From Furfurilactobacillus rossiae DSM 15814 (GTDB taxonomy: Bacteria; Bacillota; Bacilli; Lactobacillales; Lactobacillaceae): a stretch of 49,696 nt of DNA. Each line of letters begins with the position of its first letter. The first letter of the stretch is position 1. The notes beneath the pieces were generated by a model. It did no database searches. It was not told where the DNA came from and saw only the letters and a list, made by a program, of their open reading frames with translations. Shown here one piece after another: positions 35,422 through 43,496 of this stretch. The position numbers and the translations under genes were made by a program. The stretch lies in NCBI RefSeq assembly GCF_000428925.1, contig NZ_AUAW01000017.1, positions 1 through 49,696 on the forward strand, in the 5' to 3' direction.

Positions 35422-36390
35422 TTAATCGTTGCCTTCAATCAGGGTATCCAACACCCGATTAATATCGTCAAACTGATAGCCCTTACCATATAAAGTTCGT
35501 TTAGTCCGATTCAATCGTTCCCGATCATCATAGCGACGATTGCGCCGCCAAACTTTCTGAGCTTCGTGAGTCAATAAGTCCGTTTCTGTATCTTCGTCAC
35601 GTGTGAGTTCAATTTGATTCATGACTTGATCAATGGTTTCGCGTTGAAAACCTTTAGTCATCAGTCCTTGAATAACCTTTTGTCTTTGCGTCGAAAACGG
35701 CTTTCGAGCGTAATGTTTTGCTAGTTTTTCAGCCACCGTCACGCCATTTTCGACCAATTCGTCGTCCTTAAATTCAACCAATGCGTTATCAATCAGATTT
35801 TCGCCGATCCCCTTTTGACGCAAATGTTGACGAATAACGATTGGCCCCTTGTCCGATGTATTGCGCATTGTGCGAACATAAGCACTTGCGTAAGCTTGAT
35901 CATCCAGAAGATTGAACTCTCGTAACCGCTCCAATGTGGATTCAATGACATCATCATCAATTTCCAGCGTTTTAAGCTTGTCCGTAACTTCTTTTTCAGA
36001 GCGCAACTGACCGGATAAGTAGTCTAGCGCTCGATTATAAGCTTTAGCGACATCATCTGCTGCAATAATTTCCGTTTGTAAGTCTTTATCGATGACCATT
36101 CCCTTAAAAATTCGGTATTTGATCATAACTGACTCACTGATAGGAAAAGCATATTTACCGTCTAAATAAACGTTGTAACGACCAGCACGTTTCTGCGCTT
36201 CAATCATCGTCACTTCGTTTTTAGTCCGACTGATTCGTGAACTATGCTCAGTCGGCGCCTTCTTGTGTTTAGCCAAGAGGTCGGCCGCAATGTCAGCGCC
36301 GTTAGTTGAACTCGTATGTGGTTTGGAACGTTTTGATTTTGGTACACCAACATCGCCAATTAAAATTGGTTTATTTTCGTGATCGCTCAT
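35422..36390 (-). CDS. recX: RecX family regulator with N-terminal extension
   Basis: A 322-residue RecX-like protein. RecX binds RecA filaments and limits recombination and SOS activation. The three-helix repeats are visible: LDYLSGQLRSEKEVTDKL, LREFNLLDDQAYASAYVR, IRQHLRQKGIGENLID, RQKVIQGLMTKGFQRETI, with a preceding beta-domain KRAGRYNVYLDGKYAFPI. About 60 extra, polar and probably disordered residues precede it (TEHSSRISRTKNEV region). The start at 36390 follows AAGGAGG. No recA is nearby. Confidence 0.88.
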   Translation of the reverse strand: MSDHENKPILIGDVGVPKSKRSKPHTSSTNGADIAADLLAKHKKAPTEHSSRISRTKNEVTMIEAQKRAGRYNVYLDGKYAFPISESVMIKYRIFKGMVIDKDLQTEIIAADDVAKAYNRALDYLSGQLRSEKEVTDKLKTLEIDDDVIESTLERLREFNLLDDQAYASAYVRTMRNTSDKGPIVIRQHLRQKGIGENLIDNALVEFKDDELVENGVTVAEKLAKHYARKPFSTQRQKVIQGLMTKGFQRETIDQVMNQIELTRDEDTETDLLTHEAQKVWRRNRRYDDRERLNRTKRTLYGKGYQFDDINRVLDTLIEGND

Positions 36391-36436
36391 TGTGGCCTCC
36401 TTGTTTACCAAATTTGATCAAACTTTTTTCTATTAT

Positions 36437-37573
36437 TCACTCCGCAGTATTGGTACTTAACCGTGATACTTCCCGATTCCACCACCACGCAATACCCAGT
36501 AAAAACAAAGCAATGAGAACCATGACGATATCTTGCCAATCACGACAAACCCAAATAACCGCACCAGCAACCATAGCCGCGCACGTCGCGTTGCCAAACA
36601 ATAAGCGCCAATGTTCGTTTGCACGATGAGAACCATAGGTGGCTAACATCATCGCTGAACCGCCTAAGAAAAACCACAGCCCAATCGTCATTAGTAGTGC
36701 AAATTGCCAGCCAATCAACTCGTGCTTTAAGTATAACGTCACGACAGCGGCGATTAAATCTAAACCGACAAATACAAAATAGTGAATATTAATGAGCGCA
36801 ATGCCTGCCGTCCGTTTGTGCCGGTCAATGCCTTGCTGGTAAATCGTAAAGTAGACCCAAAACAGTGACACAATAATGAGGAAAAACGGAATCGACAGCC
36901 AGTCAAAATGGTGAACATTGACAACTTCCGTAACTGCGATAATTGCTTCACCAAACAGTAACAACGTAAACAACGAATACCGTTCCGTCAGATGTTCAAA
37001 CATCGCTGGAAAGGCCGTCAATCTGTCCTTCATAAAGATTGGCGCAATGTTGGCATAAATCATCGACAAAATATAAACAACCTCACGAACACTGTAGGGC
37101 GCCCACGGAATGATCGTAATGGCACCGATGACACTAGTGATAATCAAAATACGTGCCAGGCCGTAAGCCACCTTCAGTTGTCGTGGATCCGTTAAATGAC
37201 GACTGCGTATTAAGTACTGAACGGCAATGCTAAACAGTAACAGCGAGGTTGCCCCGGGAAAGGTAATCTGTGTGGACGCAAAATTCGGTGTCAGTGACTG
37301 TGACAACACAATCACGATAAACATGTCAAACAGCATGAAGACGCTGTGTTGAATGTTCTCTTGAAAAAAACGGTTAACCAACACCGTTTGATACGTCCAC
37401 ACCGTCCAAAACATAAACACCATGACGGCAAATTCGACCAAATACAGTGCAGGAATGGTGTCATGATGCACTAAATGTAGAACCGTCGTGATGCGACTAA
37501 TCGCATAGGCAAAAATCAAATCGTAAAACAGCTCGATATTACTTACTTCTGAATGTTGACGCAATTCTCTCAT
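36437..37573 (-). CDS. Low temperature requirement protein A (LtrA) family
   Basis: A 378-residue protein with about ten helices. It begins with the LtrA signature SNIELFYDLIFAYAISRITT and carries TERYSLFTLLLFGEAIIAVTE, the second conserved block. LtrA was named for cold growth in Listeria; its biochemical role is unknown. It ends 9 bp from the adenylyltransferase-like gene upstream (37583), so the two are co-oriented and probably cotranscribed. Confidence 0.88.
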   Translation of the reverse strand: MRELRQHSEVSNIELFYDLIFAYAISRITTVLHLVHHDTIPALYLVEFAVMVFMFWTVWTYQTVLVNRFFQENIQHSVFMLFDMFIVIVLSQSLTPNFASTQITFPGATSLLLFSIAVQYLIRSRHLTDPRQLKVAYGLARILIITSVIGAITIIPWAPYSVREVVYILSMIYANIAPIFMKDRLTAFPAMFEHLTERYSLFTLLLFGEAIIAVTEVVNVHHFDWLSIPFFLIIVSLFWVYFTIYQQGIDRHKRTAGIALINIHYFVFVGLDLIAAVVTLYLKHELIGWQFALLMTIGLWFFLGGSAMMLATYGSHRANEHWRLLFGNATCAAMVAGAVIWVCRDWQDIVMVLIALFLLGIAWWWNREVSRLSTNTAE

Positions 37574-37582
37574 GAACTACAC

Positions 37583-38455
37583 CTACTTTTGCGGCTGAAC
37601 AGCAGATGATTCGCCCATAACTTTCTCTTCGTAAGTAATAACATGGGCAGGATACTCGGGAAAGTCAAAACCAAGTTGATCTGCAACAATTCGCGCTGTT
37701 TCAATGAACAGTTGGCTGGCAGTTTGCAATGATTGCCATGTTGCCGCCGTGCTATCCAAACGATATGTTCCAATCAGCTTATCGTAGTCCTCTGTCGGTA
37801 ATTTATCCTTTAGTCGACTGTCATTCTTACCAACACTGATCTGAAAGTTAGTGTTAACGCCCACTGACCACTCCAACATTTTTAAGAGTTCTGCACGGAC
37901 TGGCGTTTCCATATATTGGTTGGCATACAACAGCTCACCACGTTTGAGTCCCTTCATGACGTACAAGCTGACCCAGAAAAACTCATTTACACAATTTTGA
38001 TAGTCCTCTTCCGTTGGTTGAGCAATGTGAAAATCCCAGTCAGAAGTCTCAGGTTGTGCCTGAACCGGATGATCCTTGTCAAAAATCACGGTATTCAAGT
38101 GCTCAGCCGCTAAATAAGCTTCCATGTCCCCGACACAAGCAATCTTGAGATCTAGACGATTGCCGTCCGTAAACTGCATTAAATATGGGTACCATGGCTG
38201 CATTGTGCCACTAAACAGTGCACCCGTTGGCTTTTGCATCATCAATCGCTCGCCAAACACATTTAGCCAGTCATCATTTTGCCGAAACGGTGTCGGGTCC
38301 TTTACAAAATAAGTAATATCAAAGTCTGCAAACTGATCCTGGTGGGCCGCCGGATTGTTACGTGAACCCTCCATGCCAATCGCCCGAATATTATCGTCCT
38401 TCTCGGCAACGGACTGAATCAATGTCATCATTTCTTGTGCGCTACGCTGTGTCAT
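37583..38455 (-). CDS. ANT(6)-like aminoglycoside 6-adenylyltransferase
   Basis: A 290-residue protein of the AadK/ANT(6) family, which transfers AMP to the 6-hydroxyl of streptomycin. The nucleotidyltransferase motif is GMEGSRNNP followed by DFDITYFVKD, giving the GS and DxD residues, and NRLDLKIA supplies the third acidic residue. Length matches the family. Chromosomal relatives are common in Firmicutes and do not always confer clinical resistance, so streptomycin modification is inferred, not shown. Confidence 0.88.
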   Translation of the reverse strand: MTQRSAQEMMTLIQSVAEKDDNIRAIGMEGSRNNPAAHQDQFADFDITYFVKDPTPFRQNDDWLNVFGERLMMQKPTGALFSGTMQPWYPYLMQFTDGNRLDLKIACVGDMEAYLAAEHLNTVIFDKDHPVQAQPETSDWDFHIAQPTEEDYQNCVNEFFWVSLYVMKGLKRGELLYANQYMETPVRAELLKMLEWSVGVNTNFQISVGKNDSRLKDKLPTEDYDKLIGTYRLDSTAATWQSLQTASQLFIETARIVADQLGFDFPEYPAHVITYEEKVMGESSAVQPQK

Positions 38456-38576
38456 GATGTTCCTCCTAACAACCCCAAACTCACGGTTACTCTTATGAGC
38501 AATTATAGCGCAGGTTTTGACGCAGGTCTTTGATTAGCCCTAGTTAAACATACGCAAAAAAGTCCGTTTGAAACGA

Positions 38577-38622
38577 AAAAAGATGGTTTTATCAGCAGGA
38601 AATGTGCTGGTAAAACCATCTG
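38577..38622 (-). terminator. Terminator of the Hsp20 gene
   Basis: AGATGGTTTTATCAGCA pairs with TGCTGGTAAAACCATCT; the minus strand ends in UUUUUU. It lies 31 bp past the Hsp20 stop codon. Confidence 0.88.
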
Positions 38623-38652
38623 ATAAACCATTACCTAGAAAGCATGTTTAAA

Positions 38653-39078
38653 CTAGTTAATTTCAATATTGTGATTACGTTCTTCATTGGCATCCGTCTT
38701 AGGCAACTTGATGGTCAATACACCGCCATCGTAATGCGCTTCAATGTTGTCACGATCAACGTTTGGCAAATAGAATGAACGATTTACATTACTGTAACTA
38801 CGTTCATGGCGAAGAACACGCCCATCATCATCTTTGTCCTCACGGTCGTTTTCATGTTCAGCTTGAATGGTCAACGTATCATTGTTGTATTGCAAGTTAA
38901 TGCCATCTTTTTTAAAACCAGGCAACTCGGCACTTACTTCGAAATCCTTGTCATGTTCAACCACATCGGCGCGCATTGAGCCACCGTGACGTGTCATGTC
39001 AAACATGTTACGTGGGAAACCAAAGAAAAAGTCGTCCTGAGGGTCGTTAAAATCATCATTTCTTAAATCGTAACGCAT
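38653..39078 (-). CDS. hsp20: Hsp20 small heat-shock protein
   Basis: A 141-residue alpha-crystallin-type chaperone that holds unfolding proteins. The alpha-crystallin domain (about 40-135) has VVEHDKDFEVSAELPGFKKD, the SYSNVNRSFYLPNVDRDNI strand, and AHYDGGVLTIKLPK, the conserved GVL motif, and ends with an I-x-I-like NIEIN. The start is the ATG at 39078, eight bases past AAGGAAGG. It resembles the Lo18/Hsp18 proteins of lactic acid bacteria. RNA repeat R5 lies upstream in the same direction. Confidence 0.95.
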   Translation of the reverse strand: MRYDLRNDDFNDPQDDFFFGFPRNMFDMTRHGGSMRADVVEHDKDFEVSAELPGFKKDGINLQYNNDTLTIQAEHENDREDKDDDGRVLRHERSYSNVNRSFYLPNVDRDNIEAHYDGGVLTIKLPKTDANEERNHNIEIN

Positions 39079-39130
39079 ATCAAAAGCCTTCCTTTTCAAT
39101 AGTCTTAAATGGTTATTCCCATCTACACAG

Positions 39131-39165
39131 ATTATATTAGTCAGTATTGGTCAAACTTTCAAGTG
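39131..39165 (-). promoter_or_regulatory. Hsp20 promoter with CtsR-like half site
   Basis: A TATAAT -10 lies at 39131-39136 (minus strand). GGTCAAA (39149-39155, plus strand) is a perfect CtsR half site placed just upstream, but the partner repeat is degenerate, so full CtsR control is uncertain. The -35 is poor at optimum spacing. Confidence 0.4.
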
Positions 39166-39221
39166 TTTTGACTTATTATTTCAAATTATTGCAGTCTGTG
39201 TACAGGCGAGTTCGTTTGATG

Positions 39222-39415
39222 CGGTCGCGTTTCGCAGACCGAAAACGCCGTCCCATGAGGAACCGTTTCAGCCTCCTGAGAACCGGAGTCTTCAACCTCG
39301 ATTCTGAGCCTCAGCCCGTCTCAGAACTCGTTCCACACTACTAAATGGTCAAAGTACGCCCATTAAGTAGTGTCGACATGGGACTCTGTTTCCAGTCTGC
39401 TCCACTCGGCTACAC
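39222..39415 (-). ncRNA. Structured RNA repeat, copy R5
   Basis: Minus-strand reading: closing helix GCAGACTGGAAAC with GTTTTCGGTCTGC, P2 GTCCCATG/CATGGGAC (a fully compensated helix), central hairpin ACACTACT...AGTAGTGT with inner AATGG/CCATT, P4 TTCTGAG/CTCAGAA, P5 AGACTCC/GGAGGCT, linker TCGAGG. It lies about 145 bp upstream of hsp20 in the same orientation. Confidence 0.8.
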
Positions 39416-39465
39416 AGCGGTTTTCACTGTACTGTTGTGTCTTGCTAACAAATTTTGAAACAATA

Positions 39466-39499
39466 AAAGACCGCGAACTTTTTATGAATTCGCGGCCTT
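39466..39499 (-). terminator. Terminator of the 39514-39879 gene
   Basis: AAGACCGCGAA pairs with TTCGCGGCCTT around CTTTTTATGAA, with A/T flanks. It is 15 bp past the stop codon. Confidence 0.8.
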
Positions 39500-39513
39500 A
39501 CTGTCTATACTGT

Positions 39514-39879
39514 TTAGTAGGTTTCATCTTCAACCAAACCACCGTTTGGCTTCAACTCATTTACGCCCAATTCTTTACCCAAAACAAGTAATGCGTCTTC
39601 ACGCGTCTTGATTTGATCCATATCCCAAATTGCGGAATGAATGGATGAATCATCGTAATCAAATTGTTCAAAGTAAATATATGGGTCTGAGTTACGGTCT
39701 TCTGAAGCTGCGATAATCTTAGTCGAGAAGCCATGCGCCCAATCCCGATCGTCTAATTTCGGAAAGTCCTTTACTGAAATAAAGCCCTTGTCTGCAATAA
39801 TATCTAGGGCTTTCTTAACGTCGGCATCGTCATATTCAATGTTGGCATCATTATATTGTCCGTTCTCGTCTGCCATCAT
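39514..39879 (-). CDS. Acidic small protein of unknown function
   Basis: A 121-residue acidic protein with no membrane segment, rich in Asp and Glu. It begins MMADENGQYNDANIEYDDAD and contains the aromatic block DPYIYFEQFDYDDSSIHSAI; the composition suggests a soluble, helical protein. I do not recognise the family. GAGGAG lies six bases before the ATG at 39879 and abuts an earlier ATG at 39885. RNA repeats R5 and R6/R7 flank it on either side. Confidence 0.75.
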   Translation of the reverse strand: MMADENGQYNDANIEYDDADVKKALDIIADKGFISVKDFPKLDDRDWAHGFSTKIIAASEDRNSDPYIYFEQFDYDDSSIHSAIWDMDQIKTREDALLVLGKELGVNELKPNGGLVEDETY

Positions 39880-39969
39880 CAGCATCTCCTCTTTATTTAT
39901 AAATCCAGCATAGCACTGTGTTTTTTAAATGGTAAGCGAATTCACTCTTTTATGCTGGCCATCCTAATA

Positions 39970-40152
39970 TCTGTCGTTCCAGCAAATAGAGGCGCCGTTT
40001 CATGGGACCGGTCTCAGCCCGAAAGGCACGGTCTTCGACCTCGACTTGAAGCCTAACCCCGTCTTCAAGCTCGTCCCGCACTCACTAAGCGGCTCAACCC
40101 TTGCCGCTAAGTGGTGCCTTCACGAAATTCTGTCTCCATTTGCCTCCACTAT
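39970..40152 (-). ncRNA. Structured RNA repeat, copy R6
   Basis: Minus-strand reading: closing helix GGCAAATGGAG with CTCTATTTGCT (G-U wobbles), P2 TTTCGTG/CATGAAA, central hairpin GCACCACT...AGTGAGTGC with inner AGCGGC/GCCGCT, P4 CTTGAAG/CTTCAAG, P5 AGACCG/CGGGCT, linkers TCGAGG and GGTCCCATG. It is upstream of the 39514-39879 gene in the same direction. Confidence 0.8.
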
Positions 40153-40228
40153 GTAATGTTTGGTTTCTTTCAACATTTAGATAAAAGTCTAAGCTTATAA
40201 TTGTCGGTTGCTCGTTACTATAGAAGCG

Positions 40229-40422
40229 AGAGGGTGTCAACATTGAAACCAAGTCGTGAAAGTAACGTTAATTCGGTGATTTGACCGAATTTAGGTTACG
40301 GACGGTCGGAAAGACTCGCGGTCTTCACGAGGCTTTACGGCGAGGTGAAAGACCACGCTTTTCAGGGGGCTTGAGCCGGTCCCACGACGGAGTTTCAATG
40401 TTGGCGGCCGTAAGCGACAGCA
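40229..40422 (+). ncRNA. Structured RNA repeat, copy R7
   Basis: Plus-strand reading: closing helix GTCAACATTGAAACC with AGTTTCAATGTTGGC, P2 GTCGTG/CACGAC, central hairpin GTAAC...GTTAC with inner TTAATTCGG/CCGAATTTA, P4 AAAG/CTTT (one mismatch), P5 AGACC/GGGCT, linkers GCGAGG and GGTCCCACG. It starts 77 bp from R6 in the opposite direction and is upstream of the CorC gene in sense orientation. It is the best preserved copy of the R1/R3/R4 subfamily. Confidence 0.82.
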
Positions 40423-40523
40423 TAAATGACTAAACATAGAAGACACAACGTATTAGAGCAGTGTTTAAGGTCAATAATGACAACTTAATCGTTACTTATT
40501 TGCGAATAAGCGCGTAAAGTGTT

Positions 40524-40551
40524 TTGTTCTCTATAGCTGGCGCGTTATAAT
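40524..40551 (+). promoter_or_regulatory. Promoter of the CorC/HlyC gene
   Basis: TTGTTC (40524-40529), 16 bp, TATAAT (40546-40551), 39 bp before the TTG start. The stretch from 40423 to 40523 shows nothing else. Confidence 0.75.
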
Positions 40552-40590
40552 TGTGGCAGACTTTTGAAACAAGAAATGGGGAATATTCCG

Positions 40591-41970
40591 TTGGATAGTG
40601 GTGAAATAATTAGCAACTTAGTCATTATGCTAATTACTTTTGTATTTGCTACCTTTTTCGTGGCGGCTGAATTTGCGCTGGTGCAAACGCGGCCAAGTGT
40701 TCTGGAAGAAGAACAGGACAAACGCGAAAAGACATCAAAGAAGATCGATGTGGCCACCAGAATGGTCCACAACTTAAATGAATATTTATCAACAACACAG
40801 GTTGGGACCACACTGTGTGGGATCATCCTTGGTTGGATTGGTGAAGAAACAGTAACAACGATGTTGGTTGACCTGTTTGGCATCGTTAACCTCAATTTCA
40901 ACACAACCTTGGCACATGCTATCGGTTCTGTTGTTGGGATTATCTTGCTGACTTACTTTGAAGTGGTTATCACCGAAATCGTACCAAAGAACATCGCGAT
41001 TGACCGGCCATTCCAAGTTTTGATGTTGGTTGTTACGCCTTTGCGTTACTTCCACGTCGCTTTCTACCCATTCGTTTGGTTACTGAACACTTCAGCAAAC
41101 GGAATCGTGAAAATGATGGGGATGAAACCTGCATCTGAAAGTGATGAAGCCTTTAGCCAGGCTGAAATTCTGAACTTGTCACGAAACGCCGTCTCAGGTG
41201 GTGAGCTGGACCAAGAAGATTACGTGTTCATTCAGCGAGCGTTTGAAATGAACGATAAAGTTGCCCGTGACATCATGATTGACCGCACACAGTTGGAAGT
41301 CGTTGACGTCACTGACACCGTTAAAGATGCCTTGCAGGTCTACCTGACTGAACAATTCAGTCGCCTTCCTGTCGTTGCTGACGGTGACAAAGATAAAATT
41401 CTGGGTTACGTCTTTAACTATGACTTAATTCGTCAAAGTCAGGTCGATGATTCCATCAGTGTTGCGAAAGTGTTGCGGAATATCATCACGGTTCCTGAAA
41501 CCATGCCAATCCAAGATGTTTTGAAACAAATGATCAACAAGCAAACGCCAATCGTTGTGGTTGTTGATGAATATGGTGGTACTTCTGGGATCGTTACGGA
41601 TAAGGATATCTACGAAGAACTATTTGGCACTGTTCATGACGAGATCGACGATGTTTCCGACGAATATATCTTCAAGCAAGACGATGGCTCTTACCATGTT
41701 TCCGGGAAGATGACGTTGTATGACTTTGAACGTTACTTCCAAACGGATATCAAGAAGTTTGAAGAGTCAGAAGTGGTTACGCTGACGGGTTACATCATCG
41801 AGGCTGATCCAGACATCAAGGCCGGGGATAGTTATCAAATTGGTGACTTCCAGTTTACCGCTCTTGATTACGAAAACGCCTATATTAACTGGTTTGAAGT
41901 GATTCGTAAACCTGTTGAAAATGATGAAACAAATAGTGATTCCGAAGCACAAGATACAAATGAAGACTAA
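40591..41970 (+). CDS. CorC/HlyC family transporter (CNNM-CBS-CorC)
   Basis: A 459-residue membrane protein with a CNNM domain of about four helices (residues 10-200), a CBS pair (about 215-340; LEVVDVTDTVKDALQVYL, VVVVDEYGGTSGIVTDKDI) and a C-terminal CorC_HlyC domain (about 350-440). Relatives export or regulate magnesium or sodium and were once called hemolysins. GGGGA precedes the TTG at 40591; the earlier in-frame TTG/ATG have poor sites. It ends at a strong terminator, so it stands alone. Acidic C-terminal tail. Confidence 0.92.
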   Translation: MDSGEIISNLVIMLITFVFATFFVAAEFALVQTRPSVLEEEQDKREKTSKKIDVATRMVHNLNEYLSTTQVGTTLCGIILGWIGEETVTTMLVDLFGIVNLNFNTTLAHAIGSVVGIILLTYFEVVITEIVPKNIAIDRPFQVLMLVVTPLRYFHVAFYPFVWLLNTSANGIVKMMGMKPASESDEAFSQAEILNLSRNAVSGGELDQEDYVFIQRAFEMNDKVARDIMIDRTQLEVVDVTDTVKDALQVYLTEQFSRLPVVADGDKDKILGYVFNYDLIRQSQVDDSISVAKVLRNIITVPETMPIQDVLKQMINKQTPIVVVVDEYGGTSGIVTDKDIYEELFGTVHDEIDDVSDEYIFKQDDGSYHVSGKMTLYDFERYFQTDIKKFEESEVVTLTGYIIEADPDIKAGDSYQIGDFQFTALDYENAYINWFEVIRKPVENDETNSDSEAQDTNED

Positions 41971-41980
41971 TTCTTTAAAG

Positions 41981-42027
41981 TAAAAGACCAATCAAACGTC
42001 TGCAAATGACGTTTGCCTGGTCTTTTT
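41981..42027 (+). terminator. Terminator after the CorC gene
   Basis: AAAGACCAATCAAACGTC pairs with GACGTTTGCCTGGTCTTT, followed by a T run. It also lies just past the stop of the converging HpaB-type gene and may serve both. Confidence 0.9.
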
Positions 42028-42037
42028 TGCATCCAAT

Positions 42038-43447
42038 TTATTTCAAAATCCGTTTCAACATGGCATCGCCGATATGTAAATCTTCGCTATGATAATGCTG
42101 TGCACGAATTCGAACCGGATCACCACCATGATAATATTCATACATTAACTGCCGTTGACCAAAACTTTCCCCACTAACATCCCAGCTCAGGTTAAGTAAC
42201 TTAGCACGATACTCGGCCGACATTAATGTGCTACTCATCATTTCATCCAGCACGTGTCCTAACTTTCCATCAAAATCACGGCCGTCCGGCACACCCATCA
42301 TTGATCCTGCACCAAGTTTTTGAATTGTTGTTAACGCTAATTCGTACATTTTCGGCAACTGAGCACGAATCGCAAGCAACGGTTGCAAGTTTGGGCCAAA
42401 TACACCTCTGTCATCCATTGAACCGGTTAGTTCTGAATTAACCAACGCGCCGCGAACTAACTCCAAATTAGCCGTTAGGTTGCCCAACATTTCCTGAACG
42501 TTTAAATATTTGTCAACACCAAGACGCTGTGCTAGTTCAATGGCCAGGCTCGTCACAAATTCAAGTTTGACCGACCCTCGCGCCTGGTCCTGTAATGTTG
42601 TGTGCTGAAATAAGCCACTTTCTGTAAAGAATTGATTTGATTTTTCTACATCCTGAAAAACAAACACATCTGACCAAGGAATAAAGACATCTTCAAATAT
42701 GATGTAAGCATCAATTTCATCAAAAGCATTACTCAATGGATAGTCAAACTCACTATGATCTGGTCGATTAAAAGGCTTTCTGCAAATAATAGATAATCCA
42801 TCAGAATTGATTGGCAACCAAAACGCCAGTGCATAATCCTCATCTCCCGGCGCTAACGTTGGTGTGTTAAAGATTAGCAGTTCGTTAGATAGCGGTGCTA
42901 AGGTGTTTACCATCTTAGCGCCACTAACGTAAATGCCTTCATTAGTAACTTTGCTGGCTTTCATTCCTGTAGCGCCCTTTGTGACTTCATGCAGTTCTTT
43001 TGAACGATCTATCTGCGGGTTTTGCAACGCATGAGATACAAATACATCAGACTGTTTGATCCTGGCACAGTACGAATCAGCATTGGATGAAAAGTTGGCG
43101 TATTTATTGCATCCCAAAAACTTTGTGTGCGCAGCAAAAGCTGGTATTCCGGAATCAATAAAATCTGGTGTCCGACCCAACATGCCATATGATTGGATCG
43201 CAATGTCTTGATATACGCACCGTTTGGCCGTCAGATCCTGAATCGTATGCGGTGTTTTAAAGACAATGTCGTATTGTTGCCCATCTTCCGCATACATATG
43301 CGTCTCTGGATGTGTTTGCTGTAAGCGATAATAAGCATTCACATATGATAACGTCTTAATAAAAATAGGCTCCTTAGACGGGCTATCCAGTTTTTTACCG
43401 TTTAAATAGACTGACCGACCATCATCTAAATCTGATGCTAACAACAT
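42038..43447 (-). CDS. HpaB-type flavin-dependent aromatic hydroxylase
   Basis: A 469-residue protein of the 4-hydroxyphenylacetate 3-monooxygenase large-component (HpaB) family. Signatures include DGRSVYLNGKKL at the start, GLSIICRKPFNRP, EDVFIPWSDVFVF, and the C-terminal LGAGSMMGVPDGRDFDG and SGESFGQRQLMYEYYHGGDP. Such enzymes use reduced FAD to hydroxylate phenols. GGGGGAG six bases before the ATG at 43447 makes this the start; an ATG twelve codons earlier has no site. No HpaC-type reductase is adjacent. Operon: HAD (44018), RibD-like (43497), this gene. Confidence 0.85.
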   Translation of the reverse strand: MLLASDLDDGRSVYLNGKKLDSPSKEPIFIKTLSYVNAYYRLQQTHPETHMYAEDGQQYDIVFKTPHTIQDLTAKRCVYQDIAIQSYGMLGRTPDFIDSGIPAFAAHTKFLGCNKYANFSSNADSYCARIKQSDVFVSHALQNPQIDRSKELHEVTKGATGMKASKVTNEGIYVSGAKMVNTLAPLSNELLIFNTPTLAPGDEDYALAFWLPINSDGLSIICRKPFNRPDHSEFDYPLSNAFDEIDAYIIFEDVFIPWSDVFVFQDVEKSNQFFTESGLFQHTTLQDQARGSVKLEFVTSLAIELAQRLGVDKYLNVQEMLGNLTANLELVRGALVNSELTGSMDDRGVFGPNLQPLLAIRAQLPKMYELALTTIQKLGAGSMMGVPDGRDFDGKLGHVLDEMMSSTLMSAEYRAKLLNLSWDVSGESFGQRQLMYEYYHGGDPVRIRAQHYHSEDLHIGDAMLKRILK

Positions 43448-43496
43448 TGAAAACTCCCCCAGTTTCAATTTTTCTGTGTTCATGCATATGTTTCTG

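Noticed and set aside
2184-40422. RNA elements as copies of 6S RNA, tmRNA or group I/II introns
   Set aside because: 6S and tmRNA occur once per genome and 6S has a large central bubble; introns of 190 nt would lack their core. Multiple copies, a closing helix and three hairpins do not fit.
40423-40523. Magnesium riboswitch before the CorC gene
   Set aside because: No ykoK/M-box conserved segments; only ordinary A/T-rich DNA.
42038-43447. 4-hydroxybutyryl-CoA dehydratase (AbfD) instead of HpaB
   Set aside because: AbfD belongs to the same superfamily but needs an Fe-S cluster with specific Cys and His ligands; their pattern is not seen.
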